Assembly: GCA_050733935.1 (NCBI GenBank)
Contig: JBOHUC010000157.1
Span: 1 to 42,553, forward strand
DNA: 42,553 nucleotides
Reading direction: 5' to 3'
DNA from: JBOHUC01 sp050733935
Lineage (GTDB): Bacteria > Eisenbacteria > RBG-16-71-46 > DASYSL01
A model generated the notes under the pieces. That model was given only the letters and a program-made list of their open reading frames with translations. It was not told the origin of the DNA and made no database searches. Below are positions 33,609-42,477 of the stretch, in pieces. Position numbers and translations under genes: made by a program. Positions within the stretch are counted from its first letter, which is position 1, and every line of letters starts with the position of its first letter.

Positions 33609-33949
33609 TCGCCTCCCTCCGGTCCGTAGAAGAAGACCCACACGGCGAGATCGTCGCTGAAGTCCTCGAATCGGTGCGTCGTTCCCGCGCCGGCGAACAG
33701 GAACGTCCCCGGCTCGAACGGGCGGCGGCTCGTTCCGTCGAAGAAGGTCCCACGCCCCGTGGCGACGACGTAGATCTCGTCGCGCGTGTGCGGCGTCTGC
33801 GGATCGTGTCCGCGCGGGGCATAGAGCTCGACTTGGAGCGTCCCGTGCTCGAACAGCCGCACGAAGCGCTCGCCGGCCGGGCCGGGCAGCTTCGCGAGCG
33901 CGTCCGCGAGCGAAACGTGGGCACTCGGACTCGGGGACGAGGGGCGCAC
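33605..33949 (-). CDS. Small cupin-domain protein
   Basis: A 114-residue single cupin: LQVELYAPRGHDPQTPHTRDEIYVVATGRGTFF supplies motif 1 with its His residues and the following Glu, and GTFLFAGAGTTHRFEDFSDDLAVWVFFYG supplies motif 2. Such proteins may bind a metal; the substrate is unknown. The GTG at 33949 comes right after the upstream stop (33952) with a G-rich ribosome-binding stretch. Its stop overlaps the VIT start, so the three genes form a coupled set. Confidence 0.8.
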   Translation of the reverse strand: MRPSSPSPSAHVSLADALAKLPGPAGERFVRLFEHGTLQVELYAPRGHDPQTPHTRDEIYVVATGRGTFFDGTSRRPFEPGTFLFAGAGTTHRFEDFSDDLAVWVFFYGPEGGE

Positions 33950-33951
33950 TT

Positions 33952-34494
33952 CTATCCCCCTCCGCCGCACAGCGCGTGCAGCTTCATCATCGTGGTCCAG
34001 TTGCGGGACGTCGAGTCCTGACCGAGAAGACGCTCGACCGCCTTGAGAATCCGGCTCTCGATGATTCCGTCCGCGCACCACAGATAAGCCACGCGCCTTC
34101 CGACCGCGAAGCCCTCGGGGCTCCAGTCCTCCTTCGCGAGTGCGGCGAGGCGCGTACGATCGGCGGGCTTCCGGAGCACGGTCACGAGCATCCGTGCGGG
34201 ATCGTCGGCGACGTTGCGCAGCGGGTTCGCGGCCACGGCTTCGGCCAGCTCGCGTGCCGGAAGGACGGTCACGCGCGTCGAGACGCCGAGCTGCTTGAGG
34301 ATTGCGCTTTCGATTTTGGGTGCGGGATCCGCGGCCGCGCGGCGGGCGGTGAAGACGACGTTTCCGCTGTTGAGCAGCGTGCGGACGTCCTCGTAGCCGA
34401 GGGACTCGAGGAGCGCGCGCAGGTCCGCCATCGCGATGCGCTTGGCTTTCCCGACGTTGATGCCGCGGAGGAGCGCGATGTGGGTTCCGGCCAT
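33952..34494 (-). CDS. DUF1697 family protein
   Basis: A 180-residue DUF1697 protein with the typical start THIALLRGINVGKAKRIAMADLRALLESLGYEDVRTLLNSGNVVF, a VLPARELAEAVAANPL segment and a C-terminal ESRILKAVERLLGQDSTSRNWTTMMKL. It is a cytoplasmic protein of unknown function. ATG at 34494 with AGAGGA just upstream. Confidence 0.92.
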   Translation of the reverse strand: MAGTHIALLRGINVGKAKRIAMADLRALLESLGYEDVRTLLNSGNVVFTARRAAADPAPKIESAILKQLGVSTRVTVLPARELAEAVAANPLRNVADDPARMLVTVLRKPADRTRLAALAKEDWSPEGFAVGRRVAYLWCADGIIESRILKAVERLLGQDSTSRNWTTMMKLHALCGGGG

Positions 34495-34535
34495 GATCCT
34501 CTGCCTCCGCGCGATCGCCCCGTGCGACCGCTCCG

Positions 34536-34943
34536 TCAGGCCCAGACGTCTCCCGACGCGGTCCGATCGCCGCCGGCGTCCCCGGTGTTCACGATCCCCC
34601 GCGGCTCGACGAGGAGCACGTGACACTCCCGCGCGGCGCGCGGCCGGTGCTCGACTCCCCTCGGCACGACGAACATCTCCCCGGCTGCGAGCGTGACCGT
34701 GCGATCGCGCAGCGCAATCTCCATCTCGCCTGCGAGGACGATGAACGTCTCGTCCGTGTTCTCGTGGGCGTGCCACACGAACTCGCCCTCGAGCTTCACG
34801 AGCTTGAACTGATAGTCGTTCATCTCGGCGATCACGCGCGGGGACCACTGCTCGGAGAACGTCGCGAGCTTCTCGGCGAAGCGGATCGGGATCGAGGCCG
34901 GGTTCTGGCTCGGGTTCGGGTTCGGGTTCGGGCGGGACTCCAT
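34536..34943 (-). CDS. Cupin-domain protein
   Basis: A 135-residue RmlC-like cupin with FVWHAHENTDETFIVLAGEMEI (motif 1, two His and a Glu) and GEMFVVPRGVEHRPRA (motif 2). The N-terminus has a PNPNPNP run encoded by a GGGTTC hexanucleotide repeat. The ATG at 34943 lies 29 bp after the VOC gene stop. The function is unknown. Confidence 0.85.
   Translation of the reverse strand: MESRPNPNPNPSQNPASIPIRFAEKLATFSEQWSPRVIAEMNDYQFKLVKLEGEFVWHAHENTDETFIVLAGEMEIALRDRTVTLAAGEMFVVPRGVEHRPRAARECHVLLVEPRGIVNTGDAGGDRTASGDVWA
34909..34933. repeat. GGGTTC hexanucleotide repeat
   Basis: About four near-perfect units inside the cupin coding region, encoding alternating Pro-Asn on the minus strand. In-frame slippage would change only the length of a disordered N-terminal segment. 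Confidence 0.8.
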
Positions 34944-34971
34944 GGTCGTATCGCGCTCCGGTGCGATCCGG

Positions 34972-35397
34972 TCAGGGCCGAGTGCCGGCTCCGCCCGCGC
35001 TCCCGGTCGAAGCTCCGGTGGCTGCAGCGCCCGCAGCCGCGACCCCACCGCTCTTCGCGTAGAGCGGCTGATAGAGCTGAACCTCGAAACCGCCGGGCAC
35101 GCGGAAGTGCGTGACGAGGCCGTACCCGTGGTTCTCGACCGGGCCCGTGAACTCGACGCCGCGCGTCTTGAGCTCGCCCACCGTTTTCTCGATGTCGTCG
35201 CAGTAGAACGAGATGTCGTGCGTGCCCGAAGGCGCGCCCTGGTCGGCGGGATGACAGCCCATGTCGGCTTCGGGGGCGTCGAAGATGAGCCATCCGCCGC
35301 CCACGTCGGTGGCGGGGAACCCGAGCTTGTCACGGAGGAACGCGCGCAGCGCGTCGGGCTCGGAGGTGTAGAACATCGCGTGCACGCCGCGGATCAT
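34972..35397 (-). CDS. VOC (glyoxalase/bleomycin-resistance) family protein
   Basis: A 141-residue VOC-fold protein: MIRGVHAMFYTSEPDALRAFLRDKLGFPATDVGGGWLIFD for the first beta-alpha-beta unit, GTHDISFYCDDIEKTVGELKTRGVEF and THFRVPGGFEVQLYQP for the second. A low-complexity Ala/Gly tail of about 25 residues follows. VOC proteins bind a divalent metal for isomerase, dioxygenase or thiol-transfer chemistry; the substrate here is unknown. The ATG at 35397 has AAGGAG upstream. Confidence 0.9.
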   Translation of the reverse strand: MIRGVHAMFYTSEPDALRAFLRDKLGFPATDVGGGWLIFDAPEADMGCHPADQGAPSGTHDISFYCDDIEKTVGELKTRGVEFTGPVENHGYGLVTHFRVPGGFEVQLYQPLYAKSGGVAAAGAAATGASTGSAGGAGTRP

Positions 35398-35457
35398 GGT
35401 GGGCTCCTTTCTGCGGGGTTGGCGGTCCGGCGGCGGTCGGAGCTCGAGGGGCGCTCC

Positions 35458-35483
35458 GGAGCGGGCCCGCAAGGACCCGCTCC
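35458..35483 (-). other. Stem-loop downstream of glutamine synthetase
   Basis: An 8-bp perfect GC stem (35458-35465 with 35476-35483) lies about 60 bases after the glutamine synthetase stop. No T tract follows on either strand. It may stabilise the 3' end or cause pausing. Confidence 0.4.
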
Positions 35484-35545
35484 GGCTCCCGGTTCTCACT
35501 TCTCGCTTCTCGCTTCTCCTCTGCGCCGCGGCCGCCTTCGGGCGG

Positions 35546-36994
35546 TCAGATCATGGGGAGATAGCGCTCGAGCTCGTACCTCGTGACCTGGATGCGGAAC
35601 TGATCCCACTCGATGCGCTTGTTCTCGATGAACTTCGAGAACACGTGCTCGCCCAGGCACTCCTTCACGAGCGCGCTCTTCTCCGTGAGCTTCACGGCCT
35701 CGTCGAGCGAGCCGGGAAGCTCCTCGACGTCGAGCTTCTTCCGCTGCTCGCGCGAGAGATGGAACACGTCCTCCTCGAGCGGAGGACGCAGGTCGTACTT
35801 CCCGTTCACGCCCGCCATGCCCGCGGACAGAAGCACGGCGAACGCGAGATACGGATTCGCGGAGGGATCCGGGAAGCGCACTTCGATCCGGGTTGCCTTC
35901 TCGTTTCCGGGCTTGTACATCGGCACGCGGATCAGGGCCGAGCGGTTCTTCTGCCCCCACGCGAGGTACGCGGGAGCCTCATACCCGGGCACGAGCCGCT
36001 TGTACGAGTTCACCCACTGGTTCGTGATCGCGACCAGCTCACGCGCGTGCTTGAGCACGCCCGCGGTGTACGCGCGGCCGAACTTGGAGAGGTGATACGG
36101 GGCGCCCTTCTCGTACATCAGATTCTTCGGTCCTTCGAACAGCGACTGATGGACGTGCATCCCCGATCCGTTCTCGCCGAACACGGGCTTCGGCATGAAC
36201 GTCGCGTGCACGTTGTGACGCCGTGCGACCTCGCGCACCAGATAGCGGTACGTCATGACCTGGTCGGCCATGGTGAGCGCGTCGGTGTAACGGAGATCAA
36301 TCTCGTGCTGGCTGGGCGCGACTTCGTGGTGCCCGCACTCGACCGTGATCCCCATCGAGGCGAGGGCGGTCATGGTCTTCTGGCGCAGCTCGGTGCCGAG
36401 ATCGTCGTCGACCATGTCGAAATAGCCGGCGTCGTCGAGCAGCGTCGCGTCATGCGGCGACTTGACGTAGAAGTACTCGAGCTCGGGGCCCGTGTAGAAC
36501 GTGTAGCCGAGCTTGTCGATCTTCTCGAGATTCTTCTTGAGCACCCAGCGCGGGTCGCCCTGATAGGGCCGCCCGTCCGGATGGTGGACGTCACAGATGA
36601 GCCGGCACGCGACCTGTCCGTCCACCTGGAACGGCAGGATCGCGAACGTCCTGGGATCCGGCACGGCGAGCAGGTCGGATTCGAAGATGCGCGCGAACCC
36701 TTCGACCGACGAGCCGTCGAATCCGAGCCCTTCCTCGAGCGCCTCTTCGAGCTGGTGCCGCGGCACGACGAAGCTCTTGAGATGGCCGAGGACGTCGGTG
36801 AACCACATGTTCACGACCTGCACCTGGTGGCGATCGGCGCGGTCGAGCACCTCCTGACGCAAGCGCTTCGCGGCCTCCGATTGAGGCGCGATCTTGTGCG
36901 CGCCGCCGGCCTTGCCGTTCGTGGACGGCGAGGAACGGCGGCCGGCCGCCTTGCGGGTGCGTGACGGAATCCTCCTCTTGGTCATCGTCGGCAC
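35546..36994 (-). CDS. glnA: Glutamine synthetase type I
   Basis: A 482-residue enzyme that makes glutamine from glutamate, ammonia and ATP. An atypical basic N-terminal extension (about residues 1-40) precedes the conserved NMWFTDVLGHLKSF and GFDGSSVEGF. Catalytic segments TGPELEYFYV, VECGHHEVAPSQHEIDLRY, MPKPVFGENGSGMHVHQSLF, NQWVNSYKRLVPGYEAP and SALIRVP follow. The tyrosine adenylylation site of the GSI-beta group is not seen: the region reads EEDVFHLSREQRKKL. Control by adenylylation is therefore unlikely. The GTG at 36994 has AAGGAG at correct spacing; an ATG at 36985 is the alternative. It is 12 bp downstream of the NAD(P)HX repair gene. Confidence 0.93.
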   Translation of the reverse strand: MPTMTKRRIPSRTRKAAGRRSSPSTNGKAGGAHKIAPQSEAAKRLRQEVLDRADRHQVQVVNMWFTDVLGHLKSFVVPRHQLEEALEEGLGFDGSSVEGFARIFESDLLAVPDPRTFAILPFQVDGQVACRLICDVHHPDGRPYQGDPRWVLKKNLEKIDKLGYTFYTGPELEYFYVKSPHDATLLDDAGYFDMVDDDLGTELRQKTMTALASMGITVECGHHEVAPSQHEIDLRYTDALTMADQVMTYRYLVREVARRHNVHATFMPKPVFGENGSGMHVHQSLFEGPKNLMYEKGAPYHLSKFGRAYTAGVLKHARELVAITNQWVNSYKRLVPGYEAPAYLAWGQKNRSALIRVPMYKPGNEKATRIEVRFPDPSANPYLAFAVLLSAGMAGVNGKYDLRPPLEEDVFHLSREQRKKLDVEELPGSLDEAVKLTEKSALVKECLGEHVFSKFIENKRIEWDQFRIQVTRYELERYLPMI

Positions 36995-37006
36995 TGCGTC
37001 ATCTCC

Positions 37007-38743
37007 TTATGTGCTCCGGAGCGGATCCGGAGGTGCGGGGGCCATGCGCGTTTTGGGCAAGGGCTTCGGGAACGACCGCGAGCCGGCCAGCTCCAGCCGG
37101 TGAATCGCCTGGGGCAGCGTGGCGGTCACGTCGCCGGCCACCAGGGCAAGTGTTCCCACGCGAGCGTGGGCGAAGTCGGCCGCGAGGCCGTGAACGAAGA
37201 CTCCAAGACGGGCCGCGTCGTACGCAGCGAGACCCTGCGCGAGAAAGCCCGCGATGATACCGGTCAGCACGTCTCCCATTCCAGCGGTCGCCATGCCGGG
37301 GTTGCCGGTCGAGTTCACGGTCGCACGACCGTCCGGCGAAGCGGTCACGGTCGGCGCCCCCTTCATGACGACCACCGCGTTCCACTCGCGTGCGAGCGTG
37401 CGCGGAGCCGACAGCCGGTCGCGCTCGAGATCCTCAGCACTCCGCCCGGTGAGCCGCGACAGCTCGCCCAGGTGCGGCGTGAGCACGAGCTCGGCCGGTC
37501 CGCTGCGGCGCCCGCGGCCGGGCTCGTGAGCCAGCGGTCCACCGTGCCGCTTCGCGAACAGGTCCGCGTGGCCGGCGAACGCGTTCAGTCCGTCCGCGTC
37601 GAGCACGATCGGCGCCGGACACTCGGCGATCACGCGCTGCGCGAGCTCGGTCGCATCGGTCGAGCGCGAGAGTCCAGGGCCCAGCGCGACCGCCGAGACC
37701 TGGACCGCCCGGGTGAGCACCATCCGCGCGGCCGACGCCGCCAGTGCCCTTTCGGGCGTCTCCGGCAGCGGCCACGTCATCGGCTCGATCATCGCCGATT
37801 CGATCGCGTCGTTCACGCTTTCGGGGACCCCGGCCGTGACGAGGCCGGCGCCCACCCGGAGGGCCGCCGTCGAGGCGAGGACCACGGCCCCCGTGAGGCC
37901 GGCGGACCCGCCCACGACCAGGAGACGACCGCTTTCCCCCTTGTGCGCCCACAAGTTGCGACGCGGGAGGAGCAACGCCATCGCGGATTCCGTCGCAAGC
38001 TCGTAGGTCGGCGCCCCCTCCGTACCTGCGCCCGCGGGCTCGACGCCGATGTCCACGACCTCGATCGCGCCGCACGCTGCGCGCCCCGGATAAAGGACGT
38101 GCACGGGCTTGAGGTGCGCGAACGTCACCGTCAGGTCGGCCCGAACGTGATCCCCGGGCGGCAGCGGCCGCGCGGAATCGGTCTCGAGACCGGTCGGAAC
38201 GTCGAGCGCCACGACCGGAATCCCCGATTCCTCGAGCGACCGAATCGCCGCCACCGCGTGCGCGACTCCCGGAGACAGGTCTCCGTTCGCCCCCGTTCCG
38301 AGGAGCGCGTCCACGACCAGGTCGACACGCGGCTCCGCGGAGGCAAGGCCCCGGTCCGCGAGCGCCCGCGCGCGCGCCCCGTCCACATCGCCCGCCGCGC
38401 CCAGATCGTGTCGCACGACCGCCGTCCCGGCGAGCCGCTCCCAGTTCGAGCGCGCGGCCCCTGTGAGCGAGCCCGCGTCGGCGAACAGGAGCACTTCGAC
38501 CCGCGCACCGCAGGCGGCGAGAAGACGCGCGACGACGAATCCGTCCCCGCCGTTGTTCCCCTTCCCGCACGCGACGCGAACGCGAAAACCGTGCTGGCGG
38601 CCGTAACGCTTTTCGATCGCGCGCACCGCTCCCGCGCCGGCGCGCTCCATCAGCGTCTCCACCGGAGTGCCGGCCACCGTGGCCGCTCGATCGGCGGCGC
38701 GCATCTCCGCAGCGGTCAGCACCCACAGCGGACGGTGGATCAA
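37007..38743 (-). CDS. nnr: Bifunctional NAD(P)HX epimerase / ADP-dependent dehydratase
   Basis: A 578-residue fusion that repairs hydrated NADH and NADPH. Residues 1 to about 215 form the YjeF_N epimerase (TAAEMRAADRAA, ACGKGNNGGDGFVVAR, VDALLGTGANGDLSPG, ALDVPTGLETDSA). Residues about 230-578 form the ribokinase-like dehydratase (WAHKGESGRLLVVGGSAGLTGAVVLAS, VALGPGLSRS, TPHLGELSRLTG, and the catalytic STGNPGMATAGMGDVLTGIIAG). The TTG at 38743 overlaps the HAD stop as TTGA, with GGAG upstream, so coupling is likely. The upstream open frame is a shadow of the HAD gene. Confidence 0.93.
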   Translation of the reverse strand: MIHRPLWVLTAAEMRAADRAATVAGTPVETLMERAGAGAVRAIEKRYGRQHGFRVRVACGKGNNGGDGFVVARLLAACGARVEVLLFADAGSLTGAARSNWERLAGTAVVRHDLGAAGDVDGARARALADRGLASAEPRVDLVVDALLGTGANGDLSPGVAHAVAAIRSLEESGIPVVALDVPTGLETDSARPLPPGDHVRADLTVTFAHLKPVHVLYPGRAACGAIEVVDIGVEPAGAGTEGAPTYELATESAMALLLPRRNLWAHKGESGRLLVVGGSAGLTGAVVLASTAALRVGAGLVTAGVPESVNDAIESAMIEPMTWPLPETPERALAASAARMVLTRAVQVSAVALGPGLSRSTDATELAQRVIAECPAPIVLDADGLNAFAGHADLFAKRHGGPLAHEPGRGRRSGPAELVLTPHLGELSRLTGRSAEDLERDRLSAPRTLAREWNAVVVMKGAPTVTASPDGRATVNSTGNPGMATAGMGDVLTGIIAGFLAQGLAAYDAARLGVFVHGLAADFAHARVGTLALVAGDVTATLPQAIHRLELAGSRSFPKPLPKTRMAPAPPDPLRST

Positions 38744-39528
38744 CGCGGGCGGCTCCGGGCCGCGGCCGCCTGACTGATGCCCGGCGGACGGGGCGCCGGC
38801 GGCCCCTCCGGGAGATCCGTGACCACCGTGGGCCGCTTCTCGATCGGACGGTCGTTCAGGCGGTCCGTGATATCGAGCAGCTCGATGATGTCGTTCACGT
38901 CGAAGTCCGCGCCCGATTCGACCGTGCCGAACGTGTCGCCGTAGCGCGCGAACACGGTGCGGATGCCGACCTGCGCGGCGCCGACGACGTCCCGCTCCGC
39001 CCAGTCGCCGACCATGAGCGCCTCGTCGGGTGTCACGCCCAGGCGCTCGAGTGCCATGCGGAACGGCTCGGGGGACGGCTTGCGCGCGTGCGTGTCGTCG
39101 AACGTCACGACCACGTCGAAGTGATCGTGCAGCTGAAGCGATGCGAGGCGCAGCCACACCTGGTTGCGCGGCGCGTCACTCACGACCGCGAGCTTGAGTC
39201 CGCGCTTCAGGAGTCCGAGCACCGTGTACTGCACGTGCGGATAGAGGACGAGCGTGGACTCGCGCGCCCTCCGGTAGGCCACGATGCCCGCGGCCAGCAC
39301 GCGCGGATCGATCGTCCCGACCGCGTCCATGAGCGCCTGGTCGAACACCTGCTGGTACTCGATGCCGCGGTCGTTGTACACGCGCCAGATGTGCTCGCGC
39401 AGCACTTCGCGTGACACGGTGAGACCGGCGTCCACCATGCCGTCGAGCGCGGCGTCGATCGCCGCTCCCTTCATTTTCATGAAGTCGGTGAGCGTGTTGT
39501 CGAGATCGAAAATGATGGCGCGGATCAT
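38740..39528 (-). CDS. HAD-superfamily hydrolase
   Basis: A 262-residue HAD phosphatase-like protein with motif I FDLDNTLTDF, motif II LAVVSDAP, the motif III lysine in ARKPSPEPF and motif IV MVGDWAERDVVGAAQVGI. The cap is helical (subfamily IA type). It has a disordered C-terminal tail of about 35 residues (PTVVTDLPEGPPAPRPP). It is likely a phosphatase on a small metabolite; the substrate cannot be assigned. The ATG at 39528 has AGGAAG upstream. Confidence 0.9.
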   Translation of the reverse strand: MIRAIIFDLDNTLTDFMKMKGAAIDAALDGMVDAGLTVSREVLREHIWRVYNDRGIEYQQVFDQALMDAVGTIDPRVLAAGIVAYRRARESTLVLYPHVQYTVLGLLKRGLKLAVVSDAPRNQVWLRLASLQLHDHFDVVVTFDDTHARKPSPEPFRMALERLGVTPDEALMVGDWAERDVVGAAQVGIRTVFARYGDTFGTVESGADFDVNDIIELLDITDRLNDRPIEKRPTVVTDLPEGPPAPRPPGISQAAAARSRPR

Positions 39529-39613
39529 TGCTTCCTGCGGATGCGGCACGTGGGGCGAAGACCTCGGACGCATCGGACGAGACGCCCGATTATCGAGGTC
39601 CCCCACGGCGCGG

Positions 39614-40555
39614 TCAAGGCGTTTGGGCGCTGCCGCCGGGCTTCCCGCGCTCGACCCGGGCGAGCCCCTTTGGCACCTCGAACATCGTCGCCGGAATTGG
39701 ATCGCGCACGAGCGCAACCGGCTCACGTCGCGCGCGCTGCACGACGATCGAGCCGTCCGGTTTTCGCTCCACTCCGGTGAGTCCCGGGGGCATTCCCGTC
39801 AGGAGATTCACGAAGTGCGTCGCGAGCGGATAGCCCGGAAGGCGACGGACCGCCCGCTGCAGCACTCCGACGAGGCCCTGATTCCTCCACTGCGAGAGCT
39901 GAATGTCGGTCGGAGTTGCGAGGAACGAATCGGACAGCGTGGCTTTCGCGAACGTCTTCTCGAACTGGAAGAGCTCTTCCACCTCGCTGCCGGGCGGCGC
40001 GAGCCAGACCGTGTCCGAGAGCACCCCCTTCATCGGCTCGTTTCCCGGATTCGTCGAATCGCTGTACTGGAACGGGAGATCGACGACCACGCCGTCGCAC
40101 AGGACTCCGAGGATGCGCCGCTTCCGATGAAGGTTCGTGACCGAGATCGGGGCGATTGTGTCGGCCGGCGCCGTGCCGTCGCGCTGCGCCTGGAGGAAGG
40201 TCGCGATCGCGTCCCGGTTGTTCTGCCGCACTCTCGGCATCGGGAGGACGATGTAAGCGTTGTCCGTCGGGCGCAGGAAGAAGGTCGTGTCACGGTCGAT
40301 CCGATCGATCTGGACGGTCATGACCTCCGCCGCGATCGCGCTGTCGGCGATGCTGGTGTCGGGGCGCGCCTCGATCCGCCGCTTCGTTCCCTGGATGTAG
40401 GTCGAGAGTCGCGTCGCGTTCGACTTTTGAAGACCGGCGATCGACCACGAGGCCTCGAGGGTGTCGAGCCTCAGGTCCGCGGCGGCCGGTGGGACCAAAA
40501 TCGCAACAGTCAGCAGAATACCGAGCGTGATACTAGGATTTGTTCGATTGTGCAC
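39614..40555 (-). CDS. Exported protein of unknown function (LolA/DUF4412-like)
   Basis: A 313-residue protein with a signal peptide (SITLGILLTVAILVPPAAA-DL). A strand-rich middle region with LSTYIQGTKRRIEARPD, MTVQIDRIDRDTTFFLRPTDNAYIVLPMP is reminiscent of DUF4412/LolA-fold proteins that monitor or carry lipids or metals. The assignment is weak. The GTG at 40555 is supported by GGAG six bases upstream and the immediate signal sequence. It diverges from the OmpA-like gene. Confidence 0.65.
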   Translation of the reverse strand: MHNRTNPSITLGILLTVAILVPPAAADLRLDTLEASWSIAGLQKSNATRLSTYIQGTKRRIEARPDTSIADSAIAAEVMTVQIDRIDRDTTFFLRPTDNAYIVLPMPRVRQNNRDAIATFLQAQRDGTAPADTIAPISVTNLHRKRRILGVLCDGVVVDLPFQYSDSTNPGNEPMKGVLSDTVWLAPPGSEVEELFQFEKTFAKATLSDSFLATPTDIQLSQWRNQGLVGVLQRAVRRLPGYPLATHFVNLLTGMPPGLTGVERKPDGSIVVQRARREPVALVRDPIPATMFEVPKGLARVERGKPGGSAQTP

Positions 40556-40865
40556 GAGTGACTCCGTCGGTAACGGCGGGATCACGCCCGGCGGCGTGAG
40601 GAAACGGCTGGAGTATGAAGGATTTGCTCTCCTCCGTCCAAAGGTCCCTCGCTCCCCGACCGCGGATTTGCGCGAGGCGCCCCGAACGGCGCGCGCTCAG
40701 CCCGGTGGGGTTCAGATAAATCGTTTGACGGGAAGAATTTCGGCTTTTAGAGTCCGGCCGTTCCGTGCTTTGTCCGCCGAGGCCAGGCGCCGCATGGATG
40801 CCGCGGCCGGGGTTTGCGCAAGAGAGAGCGAACCCATCGCGATTGTCTCAACCGAGGAGGATGCA
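40556..40865. other. Divergent intergenic region before the OmpA-like gene
   Basis: 310 bp with the ompA promoter (40725-40753) and a leader of about 105 bases ending in GAGGAGGATGCA. No gene is seen. The open frame running through it is an upstream extension of the OmpA frame without a signal peptide. Confidence 0.6.
40725..40753 (+). promoter_or_regulatory. Promoter of the OmpA-like gene
   Basis: TTGACG (40725-40730), 17 bases, TAGAGT (40748-40753). The architecture is the same as at lexA. Confidence 0.65.
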
Positions 40866-42395
40866 ATGCGATCGTTTGGCACTCGCCTCGCCGTCCTGTG
40901 GCTCGCGGCGGTCGGGTACGTGGTGGCTTCGCCGGGAGTCGGCTCCGCCGAAGTCGGCGGATTTCACCTGAACCTCACGCCCTTCGGCGGGCTGCAAACC
41001 TACGACTCGGGCGTCAATCTGCAGGACAAGTTCCTGTATGGCGGCCGCGTGGGCCTGGGCTTCGGAAAGTACATCGGAATCGAGGGCTCGTACGGTCGCA
41101 GCAGCACGAACACCCAGCAGGGCGACGGCCTCAATCCCTGGACGGTCCCCGGATCCATTGGCAGCACGGCGGACGCCACGTTTCAGCACATCGCGGCGGA
41201 CCTCAATCTGAACCTGGTTCCGAACGCCACGATCGACCCGTACCTGCTCGGCGGCTGGAGCCAGGCGAAGATCGATCCCGAAGGCGCGCCGGGCGGCGAC
41301 AAGAGCTACAGCGGCCTCAACTACGGCGGCGGCTTGAAGCTCCATTTCTCGCCCCGCACCGCGCTTCGGCTCGAGGGCCGGAACGTCACGTTCGGCTTCG
41401 ATGACGAGGACGAGACCGCCGGCGCGAGCGACAAGACCCAGAACAACCTGCAGTACACCGGCGGCCTCCTGTTCGCGCTCGGCGGCGACGCCGGCACGGT
41501 GGACACCGACGCCGACGGCGTGACCGACAAGAAGGACCAGTGCCCGAACACGCCGGCCGGTTGCGTCGTGGACGCGAACGGCTGCCCGATCGACTCCGAC
41601 GGTGACGGCGTCTGCGACGGCGTCGACGTCTGCCCGAACACGCCTTCCGGCGTGACGGTGGATCCGAAGGGCTGCCCCAACGACAGCGACGGCGACGGCG
41701 TGGCCGATGGTCCGGACACCTGCCCGAACACGCCGGCCGGCTGCCAGGTCGACGCGAACGGCTGCCCGGTGGACTCGGATCGTGACGGCGTGTGCGACGG
41801 CCTCGACCAGTGCGCGAACACGCAGGCCGGTTGCCGCGTGGACGAGCGTGGCTGCCCGGTCGACACCGACGGCGACGGCGTCTGCGACGGTCTGGACAAC
41901 TGCCCGAACACGCCCGCAGGCGCGCGCGTGGACAAGGACGGCTGCCCGATCGAGATCAGCACGCAGGAAATGGAGATGCTCGAGAAGGGTCAGATCACCT
42001 CGCGCAAGATCCTGTTCGACACCGGCAAGTCGACGCTCAAGCCCGAGTCCGAGGCTGAGCTGCGCACGCTGTGCGGGGTCCTGCAGCAGTGGCCGACCCT
42101 CCAGATCGAGATCGGTGGTCACACGGACTCGCAGGGCAGCGCGGCGTTCAACCAGAAGCTGTCCGAAGAGCGTGCCCAGGCCGTGCGTGAGTGGGCGCAG
42201 GCGAACTGCCCGGGTCTCACGCCTGGCAACTACACGTTCAAGGGCTACGGCGAGACCAAGCCGGTCGGAAAGAACTCGACCGCCGCGGGTCGCGCACAGA
42301 ACCGGCGCGTGGAGTTCAAGGTCATGAATCCCGAAGAGCTCAAGCGGCTGAAGGAGCGCCGCGAGACGCTCATGAAGGAGTCGCAGGGCAAGTAA
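40866..42395 (+). CDS. OmpA family protein with beta-barrel and thrombospondin type 3 repeats
   Basis: A 509-residue outer-membrane protein. Signal peptide about 1-28 (VGSA-EV), an eight-strand-type barrel about 29-205, five 30-residue TSP3 repeats (D-x-D-x-DGV pattern, 41502-41951) that bind calcium, then a C-terminal OmpA/peptidoglycan-binding domain (ILFDTGKSTLKPESEAELRTL, IEIGGHTDSQGSAAFNQKLSEERAQAV, GYGETKP, AQNRRVEFKV). It ends with a Lys/Glu-rich tail. Each repeat has two or three Cys, unusual in number. It probably tethers the outer membrane to peptidoglycan. The ATG at 40866 has GGAGGA upstream. A strong promoter and a strong terminator frame it as a single-gene unit. Confidence 0.93.
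   Translation: MRSFGTRLAVLWLAAVGYVVASPGVGSAEVGGFHLNLTPFGGLQTYDSGVNLQDKFLYGGRVGLGFGKYIGIEGSYGRSSTNTQQGDGLNPWTVPGSIGSTADATFQHIAADLNLNLVPNATIDPYLLGGWSQAKIDPEGAPGGDKSYSGLNYGGGLKLHFSPRTALRLEGRNVTFGFDDEDETAGASDKTQNNLQYTGGLLFALGGDAGTVDTDADGVTDKKDQCPNTPAGCVVDANGCPIDSDGDGVCDGVDVCPNTPSGVTVDPKGCPNDSDGDGVADGPDTCPNTPAGCQVDANGCPVDSDRDGVCDGLDQCANTQAGCRVDERGCPVDTDGDGVCDGLDNCPNTPAGARVDKDGCPIEISTQEMEMLEKGQITSRKILFDTGKSTLKPESEAELRTLCGVLQQWPTLQIEIGGHTDSQGSAAFNQKLSEERAQAVREWAQANCPGLTPGNYTFKGYGETKPVGKNSTAAGRAQNRRVEFKVMNPEELKRLKERRETLMKESQGK
41502..41951 (+). repeat. Five 90-bp coding repeats (TSP3 units)
   Basis: Each unit encodes D-(S/T)-D-x-DGV-x-DG-x-D-x-C-x-NT-x-(A/S)G-x-x-VD-x-x-GCP-x. All five are in frame and highly similar at DNA level, so unit number could vary by recombination. 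Confidence 0.9.
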
Positions 42396-42435
42396 GAAGC
42401 AGGTAGACAAGCCGTAGATCAGGCTTCAAGCGGGA

Positions 42436-42463
42436 GGGGAGGTGCCTCGGCACCTCCCCTTTT
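42436..42463 (+). terminator. Rho-independent terminator of the OmpA-like gene
   Basis: GGGGAGGTGCC (42436-42446) pairs with GGCACCTCCCC (42449-42459) around a two-base loop, followed by TTTT. It lies 40 bases after the stop. Confidence 0.9.
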
Positions 42464-42465
42464 CG

Positions 42466-42471
42466 TATGCT
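42466..42471 (+). promoter_or_regulatory. -10 element of the last gene
   Basis: TATGCT followed by exactly six bases and the ATG at 42478. It sits three bases beyond the terminator; no good -35 is seen. Confidence 0.4.
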
Positions 42472-42477
42472 CGGCAC

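Noticed and set aside
40545..40560. TTGTGCACGAGTGA as a third LexA box near the exported protein gene
   Set aside because: It contains GTGCAC but lacks the second half-site at the required 4-base spacing.
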